NCBI GenBank assembly: GCA_964617995.1
Contig: CAZTXD010000081.1
Span: 1-16,016 of the forward strand
Direction of reading: 5' to 3'
From: CAZTXD01 sp964617995
Lineage (GTDB): Bacteria > Actinomycetota > Acidimicrobiia > Spongiisociales > ZC4RG35
DNA length: 16,016 nt
In this document: positions 1 to 6,931 of the stretch, one piece after another
Position numbering within the stretch: position 1 is the stretch's first letter
Layout of the letters: each line of letters opens with the position of its first letter
Notes under the pieces: generated by a model
What the model saw: the letters and a program-made list of their open reading frames with translations, nothing else
Databases searched by the model: none
Told to the model about the DNA's origin: nothing
Made by a program: the position numbers and the translations under genes

Positions 1-3
1 ACC

Positions 4-55
4 CGTTTTCGCGCATCAAAGGCGCGCTATGGCGCGCATTTGATGCGCGAAAACG
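4..55. terminator. Long hairpin downstream of the ABC/enolase operon
   Basis: Bases 4-20 and 39-55 are perfect reverse complements (17 bp). After one mismatch (G21/A38), bases 22-27 pair with 32-37, leaving a 4-base loop. It begins 8 nt beyond the stop codon of the minus-strand enolase-superfamily gene, which fits a transcription end or an mRNA 3' stabiliser. No T-run follows on either strand, so it is not a textbook intrinsic terminator. A REP/MITE-like repeat is the alternative; no second copy was noticed in this window. Confidence 0.6.
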
Positions 56-63
56 ATCTCTGG

Positions 64-1173
64 TCAGGCCACCCGGTAGGGGGCGAGGCGGTCGAGGTCG
101 GGTTCGACGCCCAGGCCGGGACCCTCCGGGACCGATATCGTTCCGTCGTCGGAGATTCCCAGCGGGTCCGGCAGCATGAAGTCACGCCGCCGGGGCGTCC
201 ACGCCGGGGGATCGTACGGGACCTCGATGTAGGTGGCGGTGGATAGCGCCAGCGCCACATGCAGGTTGATGAGGAGACCCAAGCCGGTGGTCCAGGTGTG
301 AGGCGACCAGGTGATCCCGGCGAGACGCGCCCATTCCGCCACCCGGGCGGCGCCGCCGACCCCCCCGGCGAGAACGACGTCGTTCTGGACGACGTCGAAG
401 GCGCCCGACTCGACCAGATGACGTGTCTCGGTGAGAGTCCGCACCATCTCTCCTCCGGCGATGCGGATCACCGAGGCCTCCCGCAGGGAAACGTAGTCGT
501 CTAGGGCGTCGGTCGGGAGGGGCTCCTCCAGCCAGTACACGTCCAGCTCCGCGAGGGCCTCGGCGCATTCGAGAGCCGTCGACAGGTCCCACGGCTCGGT
601 CGGGTCCCCCGGCATCCTCCAGCCGTGGTTGGCGTCGACCATGATGTCCATCGAGTCGCCCACCGCCTGCCGCACGGCGGCGACCACCGCCACGTCCTTT
701 TTCCAGTCGGCGTGGTCGAAGCGCAGCTTGAGAGCCCGGATCCCACGCTCGTGCCACTCCTGAGTGCGCTCGGCCCGGGCCTCGGGCCGGAGCGATTCAC
801 CGGTGGAGGCGTAGGCGGGAAACGAGCATCGGTCTCCACCCAGGAGCTTCCACAGCGGGAGGTCACGGGAACGAGCGAGGGCGTCCATGACGGCTGCCTC
901 CACCGGCCAGTTGCGGCCATGGTGGAAGTCGACTCCCCGGCAGATGTCGAAGATCCTCTCGGTTTCGCCGGGATCGAGCCCCACGAGCAGCGAGGCCAGC
1001 AGGTCTACGTCCGGTGTGGGAGCTCCCCCTCCGAAACCGCGCACACCGTCGTCGGTTTCCACGACCACGATCGTCTCTTCGAACCGTTCCCGCGGCGTGG
1101 GATCCCACGCCGCGACGAAGGGCGGATCCAGCGGCACCACGTATCTGCGGGCGTCGACCCCGGTGATCCTCAT
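64..1173 (-). CDS. Enolase-superfamily enzyme, mandelate racemase subgroup (probable acid-sugar dehydratase or racemase)
   Basis: This is a 369-residue cytoplasmic enzyme of the mandelate racemase/muconate lactonizing family. These enzymes abstract the proton alpha to a carboxylate held by Mg2+, then eliminate or racemise. An N-terminal capping domain (about 1-115) precedes the TIM barrel. Visible catalytic positions are K149-x-R151, metal ligands D180 (in VDAN), E216/E217 (in LEEP) and E242 (in GGEM), the Asp-His dyad D265 and H292 (in SPHTW), and E317. The His at the end of the seventh strand puts it in the mandelate racemase rather than the muconate lactonizing or dipeptide epimerase subgroup. 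The ATG at 1173 is chosen because it overlaps the ATPase stop as ATGA; an in-frame start 51 nt upstream lies inside that gene. Substrate cannot be read from sequence. It is the last gene of a family 5 ABC transporter operon, so it probably acts on the imported compound. Confidence 0.9.
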   Translation of the reverse strand: MRITGVDARRYVVPLDPPFVAAWDPTPRERFEETIVVVETDDGVRGFGGGAPTPDVDLLASLLVGLDPGETERIFDICRGVDFHHGRNWPVEAAVMDALARSRDLPLWKLLGGDRCSFPAYASTGESLRPEARAERTQEWHERGIRALKLRFDHADWKKDVAVVAAVRQAVGDSMDIMVDANHGWRMPGDPTEPWDLSTALECAEALAELDVYWLEEPLPTDALDDYVSLREASVIRIAGGEMVRTLTETRHLVESGAFDVVQNDVVLAGGVGGAARVAEWARLAGITWSPHTWTTGLGLLINLHVALALSTATYIEVPYDPPAWTPRRRDFMLPDPLGISDDGTISVPEGPGLGVEPDLDRLAPYRVA

Positions 1174-3176
1174 GTCCGCTGAGCGACAAGCTTCTCGCGC
1201 AGCTCCTCGACGGGGATGTGACAACGCTTGAACCAGCCGGGCTCCGCCTCCTCCAGCTCCGGCTCCACGGTCTCGCAGATCTCACCGATCTTCTGGGGGC
1301 AGCGGGTCTGGAAGACGCAGCCGGAGGGAGGGTTGGACGCCGCCGGGATCTCGCCCTCCAGCCGGATCCGCGCCTCCTCGTCCATCTCGGGAGAGGCCGA
1401 CAGCAGCGCCGCCGTGTAGGGATGGTGCGGGCCCCCGAACACCCTCTCCGCGTCGCCCAGCTCCATCAGCCGCCCCAGGTAGAGGACCGCCACCCGATCG
1501 GCGATGTAACGAACGACGTTGAGGTCGTGGGAGATGAACAGGTAGGCGACGTTCTCGTCGGCCTGGAGCTCGGCGAGGAGGTTGATGATCGCCGCCTGCA
1601 CCGACACGTCGAGGGCAGAGGTGGGCTCGTCGCATACCACCAGCGCCGGAGACCCGGCGAAGGCCCGGGCGATGGCGACACGCTGCTTGAGCCCGCCGGA
1701 GAGATGCCGGGGCTTGGCGTTGTAGTGCTGGGCTCCCATCCTGACCTCCTCGAGGAGGCCCCTGGTGCGATCCTCCGTTTCCTTCCGTCCCCCGCCGCGT
1801 AGCAGCTGCACGGCCCGCCCGATGATCCGCCGCACGCTGTGACGCCGGTTCAGGGCGCTGTCGGGGTTCTGGAAGATCATCTGGACGGCCCCGACCTCGG
1901 TCTGCTTGCGACGCTCCACTTCGGCCGCCAGCTCGTCTCCGCTCAGGGATATCACGGTGCCGTCGTCGGGGGCGTGGATGCCCAACAGCACCTTGGCGAG
2001 GGTGGACTTGCCCGAACCGGACTCCCCCACCAGGGCCACCGTCTCACCCACGTGGATGGCCAGGTCGATGTCGCTCAGGGCGTACACGGGATGGCCCTCC
2101 TGCATGAACGTCTTCGAAGCGCCCCTGATCTCGACCAGGGTCTCCCCGTTGCTCCGACGCGCCGCCGACTCGGGAGGGACGGCGCGGGGCAGGTCGGGTG
2201 CACGCTCGGGGAAATGGCAGCGGCTCACCCGGTCGGCGGCCAGCCGCACCAGCTCCGGTTCGACCTCACGGCATATGTCCTCGACGTTGGCGCATCTGTC
2301 GGCGTACACACATCCGGTTATCTCGGCGCCCAGCGGTGGCAGGAAACCGGGGATGGTGTCGAGGGTCGTCTGGTCACGACGACCCTTGTCGGGGGTGGGC
2401 AGGCACCTGAGGAGGCCGACGGTGTAGGGGTGCTGGGGGTTGGTGAAGATGTCCTCGGTGGCGCCCTCGGCCATCATCCTCCCGGCGTATAGCACCGCCG
2501 TCCGATCACACATCTTGCGGATGACGGCCAGGCTGTGGCTGATGAACAGCACCGATGTCCCGATCTCGTCACGCAGATCCGAGACGAGATCGAGGACCTC
2601 GGCTTCGACAGTGGCGTCGAGGCCGGTAGTGGGCTCGTCGAGGACCAGCAGGGCCGGCTCCGACGCGATCGCCATGGCGATGACGACCCGTTGGAGCATC
2701 CCTCCCGAGAGCTGGTGGGGATAACGTCGCGCCACCCGCACCGGATCGGCTATCTGCACCTTCTCCAGGACCTCGATCACGCGTCTCTCGTGCTCTTCTC
2801 TCGGTATCCCCAGCAGCTCGAAGACGTCGGCCACCTGGCGGCCGACCCGCAAGGACGGGTTCAACGCCGAGGAGGGGTCCTGGTAGACCATCGATATGTG
2901 GTTCACCCGCACCTGGCGCAGCTCCCTCCTGCCCATGTGGGTCAGGTCACGGCCGGCGAGCCGAATGGATCCACTGCTCACCCGACCGTTGCGGGGCAGG
3001 TAGTGCATGATCGCCATGGCTATGGTCGTCTTCCCGCATCCCGACTCTCCCACCAGCCCGAAGGTCTTGCCCGGCTCGATCGTGAACGAGATGTCCCGGA
3101 CGGCGGTCTTCCAGGTGGGTCCGATCTTGTAGTCGATGGCCAGGTCTTCTACTTCGAGGGCGTGCTGGGAGCTCAT
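1170..3176 (-). CDS. Peptide/opine-type ABC transporter, fused dual ATP-binding protein (DppD-DppF type)
   Basis: This 668-residue protein has two complete ABC ATPase domains, energising import through the two permeases encoded just upstream. Domain 1 has Walker A at 43-51, Q-loop Q99, signature LSGG 156-159, Walker B ending D180-E181 and H-loop H214. Domain 2 has Walker A 384-391, Q436, LSGG 492-495, D516-E517 and H550. Each is followed by the oligopeptide-transporter C-terminal domain containing four cysteines: C289, C295, C302, C320 and C620, C626, C634, C652, with nearly equal spacing. In related OppD proteins such cysteines bind an iron-sulfur cluster; here that is inference. All ATPase motifs look intact in both halves. 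The gene starts 13 nt after the permease stop with only a weak ribosome site, and its stop overlaps the enolase-family start. Substrate is unknown. Confidence 0.95.
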   Translation of the reverse strand: MSSQHALEVEDLAIDYKIGPTWKTAVRDISFTIEPGKTFGLVGESGCGKTTIAMAIMHYLPRNGRVSSGSIRLAGRDLTHMGRRELRQVRVNHISMVYQDPSSALNPSLRVGRQVADVFELLGIPREEHERRVIEVLEKVQIADPVRVARRYPHQLSGGMLQRVVIAMAIASEPALLVLDEPTTGLDATVEAEVLDLVSDLRDEIGTSVLFISHSLAVIRKMCDRTAVLYAGRMMAEGATEDIFTNPQHPYTVGLLRCLPTPDKGRRDQTTLDTIPGFLPPLGAEITGCVYADRCANVEDICREVEPELVRLAADRVSRCHFPERAPDLPRAVPPESAARRSNGETLVEIRGASKTFMQEGHPVYALSDIDLAIHVGETVALVGESGSGKSTLAKVLLGIHAPDDGTVISLSGDELAAEVERRKQTEVGAVQMIFQNPDSALNRRHSVRRIIGRAVQLLRGGGRKETEDRTRGLLEEVRMGAQHYNAKPRHLSGGLKQRVAIARAFAGSPALVVCDEPTSALDVSVQAAIINLLAELQADENVAYLFISHDLNVVRYIADRVAVLYLGRLMELGDAERVFGGPHHPYTAALLSASPEMDEEARIRLEGEIPAASNPPSGCVFQTRCPQKIGEICETVEPELEEAEPGWFKRCHIPVEELREKLVAQRT

Positions 3177-3189
3177 CTGTGTGTCACCA

Positions 3190-4035
3190 CTATTCCATGG
3201 CCTGGCTTATGGCGTCGGCCAGGAGGTTGACCCCGACCACCAGGGAGGCGATGGCGAGGGCGGGGAACAGCACCGGCCACCACACCTCTCCACTCAGGAA
3301 CTGATAGTGCTGGGCGATGGCCAGTCCCCAGTCGGGCACAGACGGCTCGACTCCGAACCCGAGGAACGAGAGAGCGAGCACCGTGAAGATGGCATAGCCG
3401 AGACGAACCGTGAATTCCACGATCACGACGCTGGAGACGTTGGGGAGGATCTCGACGAAGAGGACGTAGAAGGCGTTCTCCTTGCGGAGCTGAGCCGCCG
3501 TCACGTAGTCGAGACGGCGTTCCGCCAGGACGGCGGCACGAACGGTCTTGGCTATGAGAGGGGCGAAGACGAGGCCGATGACGACTATGACTCCGATGTT
3601 CGTCGGGCCCAGTGCCGCCAGCGCCAGCATGCCGGTTATGACGAGGGGTATGGAGAGGAACGCGTCGAGGATACGGCTGATGATGTCGTCGATGATTCCC
3701 CCGAAGTAGCCGATGAGGAGCCCGAGGGCCGTTCCGACGATCGTCCCCAGCACCGTGGCGGCGACCGACACGGTGATGACCTGGCGGGCCCCCGCCAGCA
3801 CCCTGGATTGGACGTCGCGTCCGACCCGGTCGGTGCCGAACCAGTGCTCCGCCGAGGGGGGCTGGAGACGGTTGAGCAGGTCCTGGGGTGTGCCGAGCGG
3901 GTCGTAGGGGGTGACGAAGTCTCCGAAGATGGCGAACACGAGCCACATGACCAGGATCCCCACCCCGACCCAGAAGGTGGGGGACCGGCGCAGGACCAGC
4001 CATCGCTGTGAACGGGTCGACATCGGGACGCTCAT
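3190..4035 (-). CDS. ABC transporter permease, DppC/OppC type
   Basis: This is a 281-residue inner-membrane permease of the oligopeptide/dipeptide ABC importer class. An N-terminal cytoplasmic stretch and first membrane helix (about 21-40) are followed by the family's GTDRVGRDVQSR box (67-78) and about five further helices (about 90-110, 128-145, 147-163, 200-225 and 252-272). The cytoplasmic EAA loop that docks on the ATPase is around 177-199 (ending EILPN), but the usual Gly is replaced by Lys in it. The ATG at 4035 is favoured because it overlaps the dppB stop as TGATG and has a strong ribosome site. A second Met four codons later is possible. The open frame runs much further upstream, but that is a shadow of the dppB-like gene. 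Confidence 0.93.
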   Translation of the reverse strand: MSVPMSTRSQRWLVLRRSPTFWVGVGILVMWLVFAIFGDFVTPYDPLGTPQDLLNRLQPPSAEHWFGTDRVGRDVQSRVLAGARQVITVSVAATVLGTIVGTALGLLIGYFGGIIDDIISRILDAFLSIPLVITGMLALAALGPTNIGVIVVIGLVFAPLIAKTVRAAVLAERRLDYVTAAQLRKENAFYVLFVEILPNVSSVVIVEFTVRLGYAIFTVLALSFLGFGVEPSVPDWGLAIAQHYQFLSGEVWWPVLFPALAIASLVVGVNLLADAISQAME

Positions 4036-4985
4036 CAGGCTCCTCCCAGGCGGATTCTCGGGTTGAGCCAGGAATAGGCGATGTCTGCCAACAGCATCGA
4101 TATCTGGAATGCCGCCCCCACCACCAGGACGCCACCCGCCAGCAGCGGGAAGTCGGCGTTCTGGGCGGCGTCGAAGAGCAGCTTGCCGATCCCCTGATAG
4201 GTGAAGAGGACCTCCACCACCACCAGACCCCCGATCAGGTAACCGATCTGTGAGGCGACGACGGCGATGGTGGGGAGCAGGGCGTTTCGGAGCACGTCGC
4301 GGCGGATGACCGTCGACCGGGGCAGACCCTTGAGGATCGCCGTGCGCGTGTAGTCGGCTTCGAGCGCCTCGATGACACCCGCCCGCGTGATCCTGGCTAT
4401 GTACCCGAAGAGGACCAGCACCAGCGGGATGGCCGGCAGGAGCAGGAAGCGGAGCTGGGTGAGAAAGCCAGACCCGGCCGGAGCGGTAGCGGTGCCCGGT
4501 AGCCAACCCAAGAACACGGCGAACACGATGATCAGCACGATTCCCGAGACGAACTCGGGGATGACCGTCGCCGACAGGCCGCCCACGGTGATGATCCGGT
4601 CGGTGAGCTTGCCTCGTCTGAGGGCGGCGACGATCCCGCCGGCGATCGAGAGCGGCACCACCATGAGGAAGGCGAGGGCTGCCAGCTTCGCCGAGTTGCG
4701 CAGTGCCCGGCCCAGCAGCTCGGTCACGGGACGGGAGAACGAGATCGAGAACCCCAGGTCCCCGGTGACGGCGCCGCTGATCCAATCCCAGTACTGGACG
4801 AGGATCGGGCGGTCGGTTCCCAACCTGGCGTTGAGGGCGTCGACTGCCCCCTGAGCCGCGAACGGCCCCAGGATCCGGCGTCCCACGTCTCCGGGGAGGA
4901 GCTGGGTGCCGATGAACACCAGCACGCTCAGCACCCACAGGGTGATCAGGGCCAGGCCCAGCCGACGCAGCACGAAGCGCGACAT
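4035..4985 (-). CDS. ABC transporter permease, DppB/OppB type
   Basis: This is a 316-residue polytopic permease that pairs with the DppC-like protein. The N-terminus shows the family pattern: MSRFVLRRLG, a first helix (about 9-29), then LLPGD. A large external loop with LGTDRPILVQYWDW (55-68) and GDLGFS (75-80) follows, then about five more helices. The cytoplasmic EAA loop is at about 206-238 (DYTRTAILKGLP). ATG at 4985 is chosen; an in-frame TTG five codons upstream (5000) would make it slightly longer, but it lies against a hairpin and lacks a good ribosome site. The gene is separated from the binding-protein gene by 63 nt containing that hairpin and is coupled to the next permease. Confidence 0.93.
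   Translation of the reverse strand: MSRFVLRRLGLALITLWVLSVLVFIGTQLLPGDVGRRILGPFAAQGAVDALNARLGTDRPILVQYWDWISGAVTGDLGFSISFSRPVTELLGRALRNSAKLAALAFLMVVPLSIAGGIVAALRRGKLTDRIITVGGLSATVIPEFVSGIVLIIVFAVFLGWLPGTATAPAGSGFLTQLRFLLLPAIPLVLVLFGYIARITRAGVIEALEADYTRTAILKGLPRSTVIRRDVLRNALLPTIAVVASQIGYLIGGLVVVEVLFTYQGIGKLLFDAAQNADFPLLAGGVLVVGAAFQISMLLADIAYSWLNPRIRLGGA
4040..4047 (-). promoter_or_regulatory. Ribosome binding site of the DppC-like gene
   Basis: GGGAGGAG lies 4 nt before the ATG at 4035, inside the end of the upstream permease gene. It decides for this start over the in-frame Met 12 nt later. Confidence 0.7.
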
Positions 4986-5000
4986 CACACGCCCCCGCAA

Positions 5001-5029
5001 GCTAGTCCCCGGCGAGGAGGGGAGCTAGC
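5001..5029. promoter_or_regulatory. Intercistronic hairpin between binding-protein and permease genes
   Basis: GCTAGTCCCC (5001-5010) pairs with GGGGAGCTAGC (5019-5029) around an 8-base loop, with a single bulged base. It lies 3' of the binding-protein stop and 5' of the first permease on the minus-strand transcript, with no T-run. In binding-protein-dependent ABC operons such hairpins often protect the upstream mRNA or attenuate read-through, so binding protein exceeds permease. That role is inferred here. Confidence 0.55.
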
Positions 5030-5048
5030 CGACACGGTCATGAGGTCC

Positions 5049-6779
5049 TCAGCCGGTGAACCCTGCGTTGACTACGTTGTAGTGGCCCATCCCGGTCACC
5101 TCCAGGCCCTGGAAATTGGGCTTGGAGACGGAGATGTGGTCGACGTAGTAGGGGACGACGAAGGGGAGCTCCTCCCAGAGCAGCGCTTGTATCTCCCCGG
5201 CGATGGCCGTCTGGCTGTCGAGATCCGGTGCGCTGGTGAATTGGGCGAACAGCTCGTCGTAGTCGGGGTTGACCCAGTGGGAGGCGTTCCAGGTGCCATC
5301 GCTGAGGAGCGGCGCTCCCAGGTACACGTTGGGCACTCCCCGGTGGCCGTAGTTGACGATACCCATCGATCCGCTGGCCGCCAGCCAGTAGTCGTTGTAG
5401 TAGGTGCCGGAGTCGTACACCCCTACCTCCAGGTCGACGCCGATCTGGGCGGCCGACTGCTGGATCAGGACGGCCAGGTCCTCCACCTCGAAGAAGACCA
5501 GCGTGTCCAGCGGGGCGCTGAACCCGTCCGGGTAGCCGGCGTCGGCGAGGAGCTGGCGCGCCATGTCCAGGTTCTCCTCCCGCTGGGACACCGCCCCGGC
5601 GTTGAACATGGGGTAGAACTCCCAGATGGGGTGGTCGTTGCCGGCCACGCCGAAGCCGCCCAGCAGACCGTCGATCAGGAGAGGACGGTCGAGCGTGAGG
5701 GCGATTGCCTGCCTGACCCGGTTGTCGTCGAACGGCGGGCTGGAGGTGTCGAAATAGACCTGCCGGTGCTGAGCGGTGGAGATGCTGGTGACGTCGGCGT
5801 CCGGGCTGCCGATCAGCGCCGTGGCTCCCGAAAAGGAGATGTGAGGGATCACATCGATCCGTCCCTCCTGGAACCCGGTCACCACCGACGCCTCGTCGGC
5901 GAAGAAGGTCACCTCCATCCGATCGGGCTGGCTGCTGTTGTCGCCCCAGTAGTCCTCGTTCTTGACGTAGACCGCCGACACGCCCGGGTCGTAGCTCTCG
6001 AGGATCCACGGACCGCTCCCGACGAAGCTCTGCTCGTAGCTGCCCTCTGAATATTCGTCCCAGAACGAGGTCGGCAGGATGGCGGCGTTGTAGTTGTCGG
6101 AGCTCATGAAGAACGGGAACGCCCCGTTGGGTGCCGTCAGCGTGAACTGGACGGTCCGCTCGTCGAGTGCTTCCACGTTGTCCGGATCGACGTTGAAGGT
6201 CTCGAAGGCCGACGCCGCGTTGCCCTCGGCGATTCCTCGCACCGTCGCCACGACGTCGTCGGCAGTCACCGGCGACCCGTCGTGGTATGTGGCCCCGTCA
6301 CGGAGCTGGAACGTCCACACGTCACCCGACTCGTTCGACTCCCAGCTCTCCGCCAGCACGGGGACCGGGTTGAGTTCGTCATCGGAGAAGATCAGATACT
6401 CGCCGGTCTGACCGAACGCGGCGAGGCCGCCCTCGTCGTTGATGAGCACCGGATCCACCCCCACGGCCGGTGCCGGTATCGCGGTTCGCACCGTCACTGC
6501 GCCTGCCGGTTGGGTGGTGCCGGGAGCGGCGGTCGTTCCGGGGGCGGCGGTGGTGCCAGGGGCCACGGTCGTGGTGGCGGCTTCGTCCGGGGAGCAGGCC
6601 GAGACGACGAAGCCCATCACCGGCATCGACATACCGAGGATTGCGCCCCGCCGGAGGAATTGACGGCGGGTCATCCCTCCCGCTGCGTACTGGTCGATGA
6701 TCTGGTTCTGGGCAACCGACGCCCGCCGCCGTATGGCTGCGACTCGTTCGGCATCGGCTCGCTTCTTGGCCCTACTCAT
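5049..6779 (-). CDS. ABC transporter substrate-binding lipoprotein, family 5, Tat-exported
   Basis: This 576-residue extracytoplasmic receptor belongs to the oligopeptide/dipeptide/nickel (SBP_bac_5) class. It has an Arg/Ala-rich cytoplasmic extension (1-35), a twin-arginine motif (RRQFLRR, 38-44), a hydrophobic stretch and a lipobox ending VVSAC with C62 as the lipidated residue. Next come a low-complexity Thr/Pro/Gly/Ala linker (about 69-93) and the mature two-lobe domain. The mature part contains family landmarks such as PVLAESWE, the DG(A)TYHDGSPVTADDV region and an RQAIALTLDR helix. Tat export means it folds before export. It is the first gene of the operon and should set transporter specificity, but ligand cannot be told: family 5 proteins take peptides, opines, nickel chelates or oligosaccharides. 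Start ATG 6779 has a strong AGGAGG site. Confidence 0.95.
   Translation of the reverse strand: MSRAKKRADAERVAAIRRRASVAQNQIIDQYAAGGMTRRQFLRRGAILGMSMPVMGFVVSACSPDEAATTTVAPGTTAAPGTTAAPGTTQPAGAVTVRTAIPAPAVGVDPVLINDEGGLAAFGQTGEYLIFSDDELNPVPVLAESWESNESGDVWTFQLRDGATYHDGSPVTADDVVATVRGIAEGNAASAFETFNVDPDNVEALDERTVQFTLTAPNGAFPFFMSSDNYNAAILPTSFWDEYSEGSYEQSFVGSGPWILESYDPGVSAVYVKNEDYWGDNSSQPDRMEVTFFADEASVVTGFQEGRIDVIPHISFSGATALIGSPDADVTSISTAQHRQVYFDTSSPPFDDNRVRQAIALTLDRPLLIDGLLGGFGVAGNDHPIWEFYPMFNAGAVSQREENLDMARQLLADAGYPDGFSAPLDTLVFFEVEDLAVLIQQSAAQIGVDLEVGVYDSGTYYNDYWLAASGSMGIVNYGHRGVPNVYLGAPLLSDGTWNASHWVNPDYDELFAQFTSAPDLDSQTAIAGEIQALLWEELPFVVPYYVDHISVSKPNFQGLEVTGMGHYNVVNAGFTG
6513..6563 (-). repeat. Three-unit repeat coding the lipoprotein linker
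   Basis: Residues 73-89 of the binding protein consist of APGTT repeated three times, with single Ala residues between units. It forms the flexible tether between the lipid anchor and the folded domain. This type of Thr/Ala/Pro linker is common in actinobacterial lipoproteins. Confidence 0.8.
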
Positions 6780-6787
6780 CCGTTCTG

Positions 6788-6793
6788 CCTCCT
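6788..6793 (-). promoter_or_regulatory. Ribosome binding site of the binding-protein gene
   Basis: A perfect AGGAGG lies 8 nt before the ATG at 6779. It fixes the start upstream of the Tat motif, so the unusual 35-residue N-terminal extension is probably real. Confidence 0.8.
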
Positions 6794-6805
6794 AGCGTGG
6801 GTGAC

Positions 6806-6831
6806 CACGGGTGCCCGTGCGGAAACCCGTG
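6806..6831. promoter_or_regulatory. Possible operator: overlapping inverted repeats in the ABC-operon leader
   Basis: CACGGGT (6806-6812) is complementary to ACCCGTG (6825-6831). Within the left part, CACGGG-TG-CCCGTG (6806-6819) is a second near-perfect palindrome sharing the same half-site. The three half-sites lie between the candidate promoter and the ribosome site of the binding-protein gene, a position suited to a repressor. No regulator gene lies nearby, and this could also be an RNA leader fold. Confidence 0.35.
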
Positions 6832-6842
6832 ATCCTTGAAAC

Positions 6843-6873
6843 CCTATACGACCGCAGGAACCCGGGTGCTCAA
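6843..6873 (-). promoter_or_regulatory. Candidate promoter of the ABC operon
   Basis: On the minus strand TTGAGC (6868-6873) and TATAGG (6843-6848) are separated by 19 nt, or 18 nt if GTATAG is taken as the -10. Both hexamers are only partial matches to the housekeeping consensus. It is the best candidate in the 152-nt space upstream of the binding-protein gene. Confidence 0.3.
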
Positions 6874-6931
6874 AAGCGCCGGTTACATCGTGGAAAGCCT
6901 TGTCGGGATGACGACGCTCCTCGCGCCTCAG

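Noticed and set aside
3190..4938. A single 582-codon open frame covering the DppC-like gene and extending upstream
   Set aside because: The part above 4035 is an out-of-frame reading of the DppB-like gene, rich in Arg/Pro/Gly and without family features. The true start has TGATG overlap and a strong ribosome site.
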